A stretch of 64,000 nucleotides of DNA from Clostridiales bacterium. GTDB taxonomy: Bacteria; Bacillota_A; Clostridia; Oscillospirales; Oscillospiraceae. Where the stretch lies: NCBI GenBank assembly GCA_004553625.1, contig SFKX01000010.1, positions 52,484-116,483 on the forward strand, in the 5' to 3' direction. Numbering within the stretch: the first letter of the stretch is position 1; each line of letters starts with the position of its first letter. The translations under genes were made by a program, and so were the position numbers. Below the pieces are notes generated by a model. The model had not been told where the DNA came from. It made no database searches and worked only from the letters and a program-made list of their open reading frames with translations. This document shows positions 1 to 8,565 of the stretch, piece after piece.

Positions 1-1
1 T

Positions 2-775
2 TCCCCGGCGGCAAACGCGGGGATAAAGGCTGGGCATATCATTCTTGCAGTCGCGGGGAAGGACATCACCAACCTGACGGTGGGCGACGCGCGCAGCTTT
101 ATAAGCGCTAACCTGAGCAAGAGTGTGGCCGTGACGATAATAAATCTGGACGGGAACCAGCAGCAGCTCACGGTGGACTGCACGCTGGTGTATACGAACC
201 CGGTCAGCTACGAGATGAAAAACGGCGACATTGGCTATGTAAAGATAGCCAGCTTCGACTCCGGCTCCGCGGAGCAGGCGGTCAAAGCGATCGAGAGTCT
301 GCTGGAGAGCGGGGCAAAGCGCTTTGTGTTTGACGTCCGCTCGAATCCCGGCGGACTGTACTCGGAGATGGTGGATGTGCTGGACTATCTTCTGCCCAGC
401 GGCGACATACTCGTTTCGGTCAATCAGGCGGGGGAGGAGACGGTTGAGCGTTCGGACAATGTCTGCCTCAGCATGCCGATGGTCGTACTCGTGAACTCCG
501 ACACATATGCGGCGGCGGAATTTCTCGCCGCGGCGCTGCAGGACTACCGCTGGGCCGGCGTAGTCGGCGAGCGGACGACGGGGAAAGGCCGAATACAGAC
601 GACGATAGAGCTGACGGACGGCAGCGCGATACACATTTCCACAAGCAAGTATCTCACGCCGAACCGCGTGGACCTGACGGAGCAGGGCGGCCTTAGGCCG
701 GACGTCGAGGTCTCGCTGACGAGCAGCGGCGACGCACAGCTGGACTCCGCTCTGGCTGAGGTCCTGCTCAGATAA
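2..775 (+). CDS. S41 family C-terminal processing peptidase, 3' part; catalytic Ser replaced
   Basis: The open frame enters from the left edge, so the N-terminus is outside the window. The visible part starts inside a PDZ domain (SPAANAGIKAGHIILAVAG...) and continues into the S41 core, with the conserved FDVRSNPGG strand and the TTGKGR segment that supplies the general-base Lys (codon 584-586). Family members (CtpA/Prc/Tsp) are envelope Ser/Lys proteases. Where active relatives have Ser three residues before the conserved Glu, this frame reads DTYAAAE, so the nucleophile position (codon 509-511) is Ala. The 25-codon distance to the Lys matches the Ser-Lys spacing of E. coli Tsp. I infer a catalytically inactive, perhaps scaffolding, member. 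It lies just upstream of greA, which has its own promoter. Confidence 0.85.
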   Translation, partial: SPAANAGIKAGHIILAVAGKDITNLTVGDARSFISANLSKSVAVTIINLDGNQQQLTVDCTLVYTNPVSYEMKNGDIGYVKIASFDSGSAEQAVKAIESLLESGAKRFVFDVRSNPGGLYSEMVDVLDYLLPSGDILVSVNQAGEETVERSDNVCLSMPMVVLVNSDTYAAAEFLAAALQDYRWAGVVGERTTGKGRIQTTIELTDGSAIHISTSKYLTPNRVDLTEQGGLRPDVEVSLTSSGDAQLDSALAEVLLR

Positions 776-777
776 AG

Positions 778-806
778 TTGACACATATGGGCGGCAGTAA
801 TAAACT
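778..806 (+). promoter_or_regulatory. Predicted sigma-A promoter for greA-lysS
   Basis: TTGACA at 778-783 and TAAACT at 801-806 are separated by 17 nt, immediately after the peptidase stop codon and about 40 nt before greA. Confidence 0.6.
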
Positions 807-844
807 TAAGCCCGGAAATTTATCATTTTGAGAGGAAGATAACG

Positions 845-1327
845 ATGGCAGCCGAAAGCAAGTACAAGATGAGTCAGGAGCGTTACGACGAGATAAAGGA
901 GGAGCTGCACTACCTGGAAACGGTCCGTGAGAAGGAGGTCTCCGAGCTTATCAAGGAGGCGCGTTCCTTCGGCGACCTTTCCGAGAACAGCGAGTACGAC
1001 GAGGCAAAGACCGAACAGGGCAAGCTGTACTCCAAGATAGCCGAGCTCAAGGCTCTGATAGAAAAGGCTGAGATAATAGAAAAGACCGAGATGGACCGCG
1101 GCACCGTGGCGCTCAGCAGCCGGATAAAGCTGCTTGACGTGGACGAGAACGAGGAGCTGGAATACCAGATCGTCGGCTCGCAGGAGGCAAACCCCATGTC
1201 CGGGCGCATCTCGGACGAGAGCCCGATAGGCCGCGGCCTGCTGGGCCATAGAGTGGGCGAGACGGTGACGATAGATGCGCCTGCGGGCGAGATGAAGTTC
1301 ACCATACTGTCCGTAGAGAACGCATAA
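845..1327 (+). CDS. greA: Transcription elongation factor GreA
   Basis: The 160-residue protein matches GreA in length and layout. An N-terminal coiled coil (about residues 8-75) carries the conserved EARSFGDLSENSEYDEAK tip, whose acidic residues enter the RNA polymerase secondary channel and stimulate cleavage of backtracked RNA. A C-terminal FKBP-like domain ends with the usual ISDESPIGRGLLGHRVGE segment. The ATG at 845 follows a GAGAGGA ribosome-binding site. lysS begins 18 nt after the stop, so the two are probably co-transcribed, as in many Firmicutes. Confidence 0.97.
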   Translation: MAAESKYKMSQERYDEIKEELHYLETVREKEVSELIKEARSFGDLSENSEYDEAKTEQGKLYSKIAELKALIEKAEIIEKTEMDRGTVALSSRIKLLDVDENEELEYQIVGSQEANPMSGRISDESPIGRGLLGHRVGETVTIDAPAGEMKFTILSVENA

Positions 1328-1345
1328 GGAAGGGCCGGGGGATAT

Positions 1346-3262
1346 ATGAGCGAGGAGACGAGAAGCCAGGAGCAGGAGCTTTCCGAGATATTGCAGATCC
1401 GCCGCGAGAAGCTGGCGGCGCTGCAGGAGGAGGGGAGAGACCCCTTCAAGCTGACTCGGTTCGTTAGGAGCGCGTGGTCGGCGGAGATAAAGGCAGACTA
1501 TGAGCAGTTCGAGGGCAAGACCGTCCAGGTTGCGGGCAGGATCATGTCCAAGCGCGGCATGGGCAAGGCCATTTTCTGCCACATAAAGGACGACAGGGGC
1601 CAGCTGCAGCTCTATGTCAGGTCTGACGCCGTTTCGGCCCAGGAGTTCGCGGACTTCAGGAAATACGACATCGGCGATATCATCGGCGTTTCGGGCTATG
1701 TGTTCAAGACCAAGACCGAGGAGATCAGCGTCCACGTCGAGAGCGTTACGCTGCTGTCCAAGAGTCTGCGCCCGCTGCCGGAGAAGTTCCACGGCATGAC
1801 GAACGTGGAGCTCAAATACAGGCAGAGATATGTGGACCTCATAATGAGCGACGAGAGCCGCCGGAACTTCGAGATACGCTCGAAGTTCGTGAGCTATGTG
1901 CGCCGCTTCCTCGAGGAGCGGGGCTACATGGAGGTAGAGACGCCGGTGCTCAACACGATATCCGGTGGTGCTACAGCGAGGCCCTTCATCACGCACCACA
2001 ACGCGCTGGATATAGACATGTATATGCGCATAGCGACGGAGCTGCACCTCAAGCGGCTCATAGTCGGCGGCATAGAGCGCGTGTACGAGATAGGCCGTAT
2101 CTTCCGCAACGAGGGCATGGACACGCGGCACAACCCGGAGTTCACGACGGTCGAGCTCTACCAGGCCTATGCGGACTTCAACGACATGATGGACCTCTTC
2201 GAGGACCTGCTCTCGGGCGCAGCTATGGAGATACTGGGGACCTATGACGTCGAGTGGCAGGGCGAGAAGATCTCGCTGGCTCCCGGATGGCCGAGGTTGA
2301 CCATGGCCGAGGCGGTGAAGCAGCACCTGGGCGTGGACTTCATGGCGATAGATGACGACGCGGAGGCCGTGGCGGCGGCGAAGGCCGTCGGGGTTGATAT
2401 GGACGGCGTGGAGCCGACCTGGGGCCACGCGCTCTACGAGTGCTACGACCAGAAGGTCGAGGAGCTTATGGTTCAGCCTACCTTCATCACGATGCACCCT
2501 GTGGACGTGTCGCCGCTGGCGAAGCGCAGCCCGAAGGACCCGCGGCTTACGGAGCGCTTTGAGCTCTTCATCTGCCGCAGCGAGATGGGCAACGCCTTTT
2601 CGGAGCTGAACGACCCCATCGACCAGAAGCAGAGGTTTGAAAAGCAGGTGGAGCTGCGCGCCAAGGGCGACGACGAGGCCGGCATGATGGACACGGACTT
2701 CATAAACGCCCTGGAGTACGGCATGCCTCCCACCGGCGGCCTGGGCATAGGCATAGACCGCTGCGCCATGCTGCTGACTGGCTGCGACTCGATAAGAGAC
2801 GTGATCCTGTTCCCCACGATGAAGCCTCTGGACATGCCGAAGGCGGCAAAGCCCGCCGAGCAGGCGCCCAAGGCTGCGGAGGTCATAGACTTCTCCAAGG
2901 TCGAAATAGAGCCGCTTTTCAGGGACTTTGTGGACTTTGAGACTTTCAGCCGTTCGGATTTCCGTGCTGTGAAGGTGAAGGCCTGCGAGGCTGTGCCGAA
3001 GTCTAAGAAGCTCTTGAAGTTCGTCCTGGACGACGGCTCGGGCGAGGACAGGGTCATTCTGAGCGGAATACACGAGTACTACGAGCCGGAAGAGCTGGTG
3101 GGAAAGACCTGCGTGGCGATCACCAATCTCCCCCCGCGGAAAATGATGGGCATAGACTCCTGCGGCATGCTGATAAGCGCCCTGCACCACGAGGAGGGCG
3201 CAGAGCGCCTGCACCTGCTGATGCTGGACCCCCATATCCCCGCCGGCGCGAAGCTCTACTGA
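1346..3262 (+). CDS. lysS: Lysyl-tRNA synthetase (class II) with C-terminal tRNA-binding domain
   Basis: The 638-residue protein charges tRNA-Lys. It has an OB-fold anticodon-binding domain (about 55-165, VAGRIMSKRGMGKAIF) followed by the class II catalytic core with motif 2 (RIFRNEGMDTRHNPEFT) and motif 3 (GLGIGIDRCAMLLTG). A linker rich in Ala, Pro and Lys then leads into an additional domain from about residue 530 to the end (DFVDFETFSRSDFRAVKVKA ... LPPRKMMGIDSCGMLISA). That domain resembles the Trbp111/EMAP-II OB-fold found at the C-terminus of many MetRS proteins. Ordinary bacterial LysRS ends near 500 residues. The likely role of the extra domain is non-specific tRNA affinity. Confidence 0.96.
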   Translation: MSEETRSQEQELSEILQIRREKLAALQEEGRDPFKLTRFVRSAWSAEIKADYEQFEGKTVQVAGRIMSKRGMGKAIFCHIKDDRGQLQLYVRSDAVSAQEFADFRKYDIGDIIGVSGYVFKTKTEEISVHVESVTLLSKSLRPLPEKFHGMTNVELKYRQRYVDLIMSDESRRNFEIRSKFVSYVRRFLEERGYMEVETPVLNTISGGATARPFITHHNALDIDMYMRIATELHLKRLIVGGIERVYEIGRIFRNEGMDTRHNPEFTTVELYQAYADFNDMMDLFEDLLSGAAMEILGTYDVEWQGEKISLAPGWPRLTMAEAVKQHLGVDFMAIDDDAEAVAAAKAVGVDMDGVEPTWGHALYECYDQKVEELMVQPTFITMHPVDVSPLAKRSPKDPRLTERFELFICRSEMGNAFSELNDPIDQKQRFEKQVELRAKGDDEAGMMDTDFINALEYGMPPTGGLGIGIDRCAMLLTGCDSIRDVILFPTMKPLDMPKAAKPAEQAPKAAEVIDFSKVEIEPLFRDFVDFETFSRSDFRAVKVKACEAVPKSKKLLKFVLDDGSGEDRVILSGIHEYYEPEELVGKTCVAITNLPPRKMMGIDSCGMLISALHHEEGAERLHLLMLDPHIPAGAKLY

Positions 3263-3283
3263 GCTTTTTAGAGGAGGACCGCC

Positions 3284-3808
3284 ATGAAATGCCTTGTTGT
3301 CATCGACGTACAGAACGACTTTGTCTCCGGTTCGCTTGGCACGCCGGAGGCGCAGGCGATGTTGCCGCGGCTGGAGGAAAAGCTGCGCGGCTTTGAGGGC
3401 TGCGTCTGGATGACCCTCGACACTCACGGCGCGGACTACATGGACACGCAGGAGGGCAAGCACCTGCCTGTACCGCACTGCGTCAGGGAAACGGAGGGCT
3501 GGCAGCTCGCAGGGGAGCTTGGCAAGTTGGCCGAGAGCTTTGGGGCCGGGATCGTGGAAAAGCCGACCTTCGGCAGCGAAGAACTGGTTGCCTCGCTTAA
3601 GGCGCTGTATGAGGCGGGTGAGCTTGAGTCCATAGAGCTGGTCGGGCTCTGCACCGATATTTGCGTCGTGTCCAACGCGCTGATGCTGAAGGCCGCCATG
3701 CCTGAACTGCCAATGTCGGTGGATTCCGCTTGCTGCGCGGGAGTGACCCCGCAGAAACACGAGGCGGCGCTGGAGGTCATGCGCAGCTGCCAGATAGCGG
3801 TCAAGTGA
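3284..3808 (+). CDS. Isochorismatase-family cysteine hydrolase (nicotinamidase-like)
   Basis: This 174-residue protein has the isochorismatase/nicotinamidase fold signature: N-terminal VIDVQNDFVSG with catalytic Asp, a mid-protein VEKPTFGS segment with the catalytic Lys, and GLCTDICVVSNAL with the nucleophile Cys. Family members hydrolyse nicotinamide, isochorismate or related amides. The size and the FGS motif favour a nicotinamidase-type substrate, but that is inference. An AGGAGG site lies 8 nt before ATG 3284, and the gene follows lysS after 21 nt. Confidence 0.85.
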   Translation: MKCLVVIDVQNDFVSGSLGTPEAQAMLPRLEEKLRGFEGCVWMTLDTHGADYMDTQEGKHLPVPHCVRETEGWQLAGELGKLAESFGAGIVEKPTFGSEELVASLKALYEAGELESIELVGLCTDICVVSNALMLKAAMPELPMSVDSACCAGVTPQKHEAALEVMRSCQIAVK

Positions 3809-3816
3809 CAGGCCGT

Positions 3817-3862
3817 AAAAAAAGCATTGAGGGTCCCGGTCCGGGACCCTCAATGCTTTTTA
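3817..3862 (+). terminator. Bidirectional Rho-independent terminator
   Basis: A long GC-rich inverted repeat (arms about 3823-3838 and 3840-3855) is flanked by an A-run on the left and a T-run on the right. It sits between two convergent genes and fits termination on both strands. Confidence 0.85.
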
Positions 3863-3863
3863 T

Positions 3864-5945
3864 TCAGCTCTGCTCGGAGAGGTAGAGGCTGACGCGGTTT
3901 TGGGTGCGTTCGGCGGCCTGTTGGGCGCTTATCTGGCCGGAGAAGTATTGCGAAGCCTCCTCGTCCATGATGGATTTGACGGCGGGCATCGCGTCCTGGA
4001 CCGTCGTGGTGCCGTCCAGCAGCTCGCGGAATTTCTGCACGTCCTCTTCGGTCAGGCGGTAGACCGTGCCGTAAAAGTCCAGGCCGGTCTCCTGCATCTC
4101 AAGGAGCGCCGCATCCAGCGCGGCGGCGTTGCTAGGGAAGGCTGAACTTGCGTCTGGCTGGTTCTCCGCGCTCAGCACGCTGCGCACAAACTGCCAGGCG
4201 GTCTCCGCGTGCTCGCTCTGCGCGGATATCGCCAAGCTCAGACCGGGACTGTACATGCTGCCGTTCGTCGTCTCATTAGGCGCGCCGGCAAAGGTATAGG
4301 CCCCGCCGTAGTTCCCGCTGACCACCGCGAGCCGTACCAGGTTCTGCAGCGGCTCAAACTGCAGGAATCCGTTATACAGCGCGTCGTAGTCCGTCCCGAA
4401 CTCCGTGGAGGTCGCGGCGCAGCGCTCCAGCAGCGTGATGTAATCCTCGCTCAGGAAGTCGCAGGTCCCAGCCTCGGCGTCCACATACTGGCCTGCGGCG
4501 AAGCGGCTGAGCCAGTCCCAGATGATATCCTGAGTCATCCAGCCGGGGAAGAGCGGAAGTCCGGCCGAAGCGGCTGCGGCCTCCGCCTCCTCATAGCTGA
4601 GACCAGGCTCCGCCACGTAGTCCGAAGGCGCAGTGAAGGTCGAGATCGAAAAGCTCTGTGGCAGCCAGCGCAGGCACCCGTCGGCGCTCAGCGCCGCCAG
4701 AAGGCCGGGTACGAGCGTCTCGCGGCCGTATTCCTCGTCCGCATCCAGGAAAGGCAGCAGGTCCACAAACGCATTCGCGTTCATTGCGGAGAGCACATTG
4801 CGGTCCGTAAAGGCGAAGATGTCCGGCCCGTTCCCGGATATGAGTTCCGCTTGCAACAGCTCCATGCTCATGCCCGTTTCGTTCATGTTGGAGACTTCGA
4901 TGCGGTAGTCCTCGCTGCTGCGGTTGAAGCTGTTGACGAGCGGATAGAGCGAGGGCGCGGCGAAGTCAGCAAGCAGAGTCAGCACCTCCTTTTGCTTCAC
5001 GAGCTGCTCGGAGACGCTCTGGAGCGAGTCCATATAGGGCGTGAAGAGCAGATAGCTGCCGTCCTGCCGCTCACTGATAAGGCTGTAGTCCGGCCCGACG
5101 ATGCCGGTCTCGGCCCAGGCGAACAGCTCCTCCGGCCCTTCGTCCGTCAGCTTGCAGACGCACTCGAGCCCGTCCATAGCCCCGTTAAGGAGCAGGGAGC
5201 CGTCCGCGCCGAGACCGAGCCCTGAGAGCGTCATGCCCTGCGCGTCGGCGGGCAGGAGCGTCATGGTCTCGCGGTCCAGCTCAAAGAGCGGGCTGCCTCC
5301 GCCCAGGGCGTACAGCGAGAGGACGTAGAGCTTGCCCCCGGCCTCCTGCATGGACACCAGGTAGTCGCTGCCCGCCTCCGGCACAGCTGTGCGCGTGACC
5401 TCACCCTCGGGCGAGAGCTCCGCCACGCAGGCGGAGGAGCGGATGTAGCCCACTCCGTCCAGCTCGCAGTATTCCAGGCTGCCGCTCAGCTCGGCCAGGA
5501 GCTCGCCGGAGAGCGGGGTGCGCTCGGGCCCGGAGCCGTCCGGGCCGTAGGCGAGCAGGCAGAGACCGTCCCCCGTCGCGGCAAGGGCCCTGACCCCGCC
5601 GTCCGAGAGGAACACCGCGCTCACCTCTGTCACGTCCGCGGGCAATTCCAGAGCCGTGTATTCCCCGGTGCCGTCCAGCATACCCAGGCGTGGACTCCCG
5701 CTTTCCGTCAGCCCGGCGAGACAGACCGAGTCGGCCGCGGCGTACATAGAGCCGAGCTCCGACATGCCACCGGGCAGCGGCTCCGAACTGAGCGTCATGG
5801 CGCTCACAAGCTCCTCGGTCTCTGTTACGGCTGGAGCGGGCTCCGCTCCGGATTCGGCTGGACCGGGCTCCTGCGCCGCGCCGCAGCCCGAAAAAAGCAG
5901 CACCGCCGCCAGAAAAAGCGCCGGTACGGCATGATATCTGCGCAT
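3864..5945 (-). CDS. Lipoprotein extracellular solute-binding protein with N-terminal repeat region
   Basis: About 693 residues. The start chosen is the ATG at 5945 because AGGGGAGG lies 7 nt before it; an in-frame ATG at 5966 lacks such a site. The N-terminus is a lipoprotein signal (MRRYHAVPALFLAAVLLFSG then Cys21). Residues about 40-320 consist of short beta-rich repeats with many Gly/Asp turns, suggestive of a propeller-like domain. From about 325 onward the protein looks like a family 1 ABC solute-binding protein (LLADFAAPSLYPLVNSFN, SGNGPDIFAFTD, EHAETAWQFVRSVLSAENQ). No ABC permease or ATPase is adjacent, so the ligand and partner are unknown. Confidence 0.8.
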   Translation of the reverse strand: MRRYHAVPALFLAAVLLFSGCGAAQEPGPAESGAEPAPAVTETEELVSAMTLSSEPLPGGMSELGSMYAAADSVCLAGLTESGSPRLGMLDGTGEYTALELPADVTEVSAVFLSDGGVRALAATGDGLCLLAYGPDGSGPERTPLSGELLAELSGSLEYCELDGVGYIRSSACVAELSPEGEVTRTAVPEAGSDYLVSMQEAGGKLYVLSLYALGGGSPLFELDRETMTLLPADAQGMTLSGLGLGADGSLLLNGAMDGLECVCKLTDEGPEELFAWAETGIVGPDYSLISERQDGSYLLFTPYMDSLQSVSEQLVKQKEVLTLLADFAAPSLYPLVNSFNRSSEDYRIEVSNMNETGMSMELLQAELISGNGPDIFAFTDRNVLSAMNANAFVDLLPFLDADEEYGRETLVPGLLAALSADGCLRWLPQSFSISTFTAPSDYVAEPGLSYEEAEAAAASAGLPLFPGWMTQDIIWDWLSRFAAGQYVDAEAGTCDFLSEDYITLLERCAATSTEFGTDYDALYNGFLQFEPLQNLVRLAVVSGNYGGAYTFAGAPNETTNGSMYSPGLSLAISAQSEHAETAWQFVRSVLSAENQPDASSAFPSNAAALDAALLEMQETGLDFYGTVYRLTEEDVQKFRELLDGTTTVQDAMPAVKSIMDEEASQYFSGQISAQQAAERTQNRVSLYLSEQS

Positions 5946-6170
5946 ATAAGCACCTCCCCTTTGCATTTCCTCAAGTTTACAGCGAGGTTGTATCTGAAAT
6001 GCATCATAGTTGTATCCGGAGGGAGGAATATTGTGAATATTTTGTAAATTAGTCCGCCGGGGCTGCTCAGAGACCGCGGAATTTTTTATACTTGTGCTTG
6101 CATAAGGCTTGTGTTACAGTTTATAGTAATGTGTTGACAGTCAAGGCGGTCCCGGCGGAGGAAAAAGGCG

Positions 6171-6200
6171 TTGACAATGGCCGGGGGCGAGGACTATATT
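6171..6200 (+). promoter_or_regulatory. Predicted promoter for the topA operon
   Basis: TTGACA at 6171-6176 and TATATT at 6195-6200 are 18 nt apart, with topA beginning at 6262. The rest of the roughly 300-nt divergent spacer (5946-6261) holds no recognisable gene. Confidence 0.55.
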
Positions 6201-6261
6201 GACCTAAGGTAAACCAGGAGGGCGCGAGAGCGGTCCGCCCTCGAAAAGTGAGGACGTTTCA

Positions 6262-8565
6262 ATGGCAAAGGCAAAGACGGAGCTGGTCATAGTCGAATCC
6301 CCGGCGAAGGCCAGGACCATCGAAAAATATCTGGGTGAGAGCTATAAGGTCGTGGCGTCGATGGGCCACCTGCGGGACCTGCCCAAGAGCACGATGGGCG
6401 TGGACATAGCGGGCGGCTTTGTGCCGCAGTATATCCCGGTGAAGGGCAAGGAAGAGATCATCGAGGACCTGCGCGAGCGCTCTGCGAAGGCGCGCACGGT
6501 GTATCTCGCAACGGACCCTGACCGCGAGGGCGAGGCGATAGCCTGGCACCTGAAGGAACTGCTGGACCTGCCGGACGGCAAGGCCTGCCGCGTGACCTTC
6601 AACGAGATAACGAAGCGGGTGGTGACGGAGAGCATCGCGTCGCCGCGCGAGATAGATCAGGACCTGGTGGACGCGCAGCAGGCGCGGCGCATCCTGGACA
6701 GGATAGTGGGCTACGAGCTCTCGCCGCTGCTGTGGAAGAAGATACGCCGCGGCCTGTCCGCGGGCCGTGTGCAGTCCGTGGCGACGCGGATGGTCGTGGA
6801 CCGCGAGCGGGAGATCCGAGCTTTCATGCCGGAGGAATATTGGCTGCTGGACGCCGTGCTCCGCGCCGGGGACGGCGAGTTCACCGCGCGGTACTACGGT
6901 ACGGAAAGCGGCAGGGCGGAGCTCCACAGCGAGGCTGAAACGGACGCCGTCATCGCCGCGGTGACCGGGAAAGAGTTCTCGATACAGAGCGTGAAGCGCG
7001 GCAAGAAGCAGCGCAGCCCCTCGCCCCCGTTCATAACCTCCACGCTGCAGCAGGAGGCCAGCCGCCGCCTGGGCATGACGCCGCGGCGGACGATGTCCAT
7101 CGCGCAGCAGCTCTACGAGGGCGTGGACGTGACGGGCATGGGTACCGTGGGCCTCATAACCTACATGAGAACAGACTCGCTCCGGCTCTCGGACGAGGCG
7201 ATAACCGCGGCGCGCGGCTTCATTAAGGACCACTACGGCGAGGCATATTGCCCCGAGCAGCCCCGCCGCTACAAGACCAAGGCCGGCGCTCAGGACGCGC
7301 ACGAGGCGATCAGGCCGACGAACGCCGCCCTTGCCCCCGAGATGGTGCGCGCGGACCTCTCGAAGGAACAGTACATGCTCTACAGGCTGATCTGGGGCCG
7401 CTTCATGGCCTGCCAGATGGCCAACGCGATATATGATAACGTCGTGGTGGACGCCGCCTGCGAGGGCCACGTTTTCCGCGCGAACTACTCCGAGCTGGTC
7501 TTTCCCGGCTACACCGCGGTCTATGAGGAGGAGCGCGACGACGAGCCCGACGCCCCGAAAAAGCCCCTGCCCAACCTCAAGGAGGGGGACTTGGCGCAGC
7601 TCGTGAAGCTCAACAAGGAGCAGAAGTTCACCCAGCCGCCCTCCAGGTACACGGAGGCGACGCTCATCCGCGCGATGGAGGAAAAGGGCATAGGCCGCCC
7701 GTCCACCTACGCGCCGACTATAACGACGATACTCAGCCACGAATACGTGGTGAAGGAGGGCAAGTACCTGCGCCCGACGAGCCTGGGCGAAGTCGTGACC
7801 GGGCTCATGGAGGAGCGCTTCCCGGACATCGTGGACCTCAAGTTCACGGCGCGGATGGAGGACGGCCTGGACGACATAGAAAAGGGCGAGAAGGGCTGGA
7901 AGCAGTACCTGACGGACTTTTACGGCGGCTTCGAGGAGGAGCTCCACAACGCGGAAAAGGCCATGGAGGGCCAGAGGATAAAGGTCCCGGACGAGGTGTC
8001 GGACGAGATCTGCCCTGTCTGCGGGAAGAATCTGGTGGTGAAGTCCGGCAGGTTCGGCCGGTTCCTGGCCTGCCCCGGCTTCCCGGAGTGCAATTTCACT
8101 ATGCCTATAGTCGTCGAGATGCCGGGCAAATGCCCCGCCTGCGGCGGCAGGATACTCAAGCGCACCTCCAAGAACGGCTACACCTATTACGCCTGCGAGC
8201 GCGGCAAGGACTGCCCCTGGCGCGGCACCGGTACCGACGGGCGCGAGATAATCGGCTTCATGACCTGGGACGTGCCGACAAAGGAGAACTGCCCTGAGTG
8301 CGGCCAGACTCTGTTCAAGCGCGCGGGCAAGGGCAGGCTCAAGCCCTTCTGCATAAACGAGAACTGCCCGAACTTCCTGCCTGAGGACAAACGCGGCTAC
8401 AAGAAAAAAGCCGCGGAAAAGCCGAAGAATGATGCGGAGGCAAAGTCCGGCGGCGAGACGGAGGAGAAGAAAACCGCGGCTAAAAAGACGGCGGCCAAGA
8501 AGCCCGCCGCCAAGAAGCCCGCGGCCAAAAAGCCCGCATCCAAAAAGACGGAGGCGGCGCAATGA
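6262..8565 (+). CDS. topA: DNA topoisomerase I (type IA)
   Basis: The 767-residue enzyme relaxes negative supercoils. The Toprim domain is at the N-terminus (VIVESPAKARTIEKYL, then DPDREGEAIAWHL), and the active-site Tyr lies in TYMRTDS (about Tyr301). Three C4 zinc ribbons follow at about residues 584-612, 622-650 and 677-703. The last 40 or so residues are a low-complexity AAKK/PAAKK tail typical of nucleic-acid-binding extensions. First gene of a tightly packed operon: its stop overlaps the trmFO start (ATGA). Confidence 0.98.
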   Translation: MAKAKTELVIVESPAKARTIEKYLGESYKVVASMGHLRDLPKSTMGVDIAGGFVPQYIPVKGKEEIIEDLRERSAKARTVYLATDPDREGEAIAWHLKELLDLPDGKACRVTFNEITKRVVTESIASPREIDQDLVDAQQARRILDRIVGYELSPLLWKKIRRGLSAGRVQSVATRMVVDREREIRAFMPEEYWLLDAVLRAGDGEFTARYYGTESGRAELHSEAETDAVIAAVTGKEFSIQSVKRGKKQRSPSPPFITSTLQQEASRRLGMTPRRTMSIAQQLYEGVDVTGMGTVGLITYMRTDSLRLSDEAITAARGFIKDHYGEAYCPEQPRRYKTKAGAQDAHEAIRPTNAALAPEMVRADLSKEQYMLYRLIWGRFMACQMANAIYDNVVVDAACEGHVFRANYSELVFPGYTAVYEEERDDEPDAPKKPLPNLKEGDLAQLVKLNKEQKFTQPPSRYTEATLIRAMEEKGIGRPSTYAPTITTILSHEYVVKEGKYLRPTSLGEVVTGLMEERFPDIVDLKFTARMEDGLDDIEKGEKGWKQYLTDFYGGFEEELHNAEKAMEGQRIKVPDEVSDEICPVCGKNLVVKSGRFGRFLACPGFPECNFTMPIVVEMPGKCPACGGRILKRTSKNGYTYYACERGKDCPWRGTGTDGREIIGFMTWDVPTKENCPECGQTLFKRAGKGRLKPFCINENCPNFLPEDKRGYKKKAAEKPKNDAEAKSGGETEEKKTAAKKTAAKKPAAKKPAAKKPASKKTEAAQ

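Noticed and set aside
806..3853. Very long open frame antisense to greA, lysS and the hydrolase
   Set aside because: GC-rich codon bias leaves antisense frames open. The + strand genes have clear family motifs and this frame has none. The same applies to long antisense frames over topA, smc, leuS, alaS and the ara genes.
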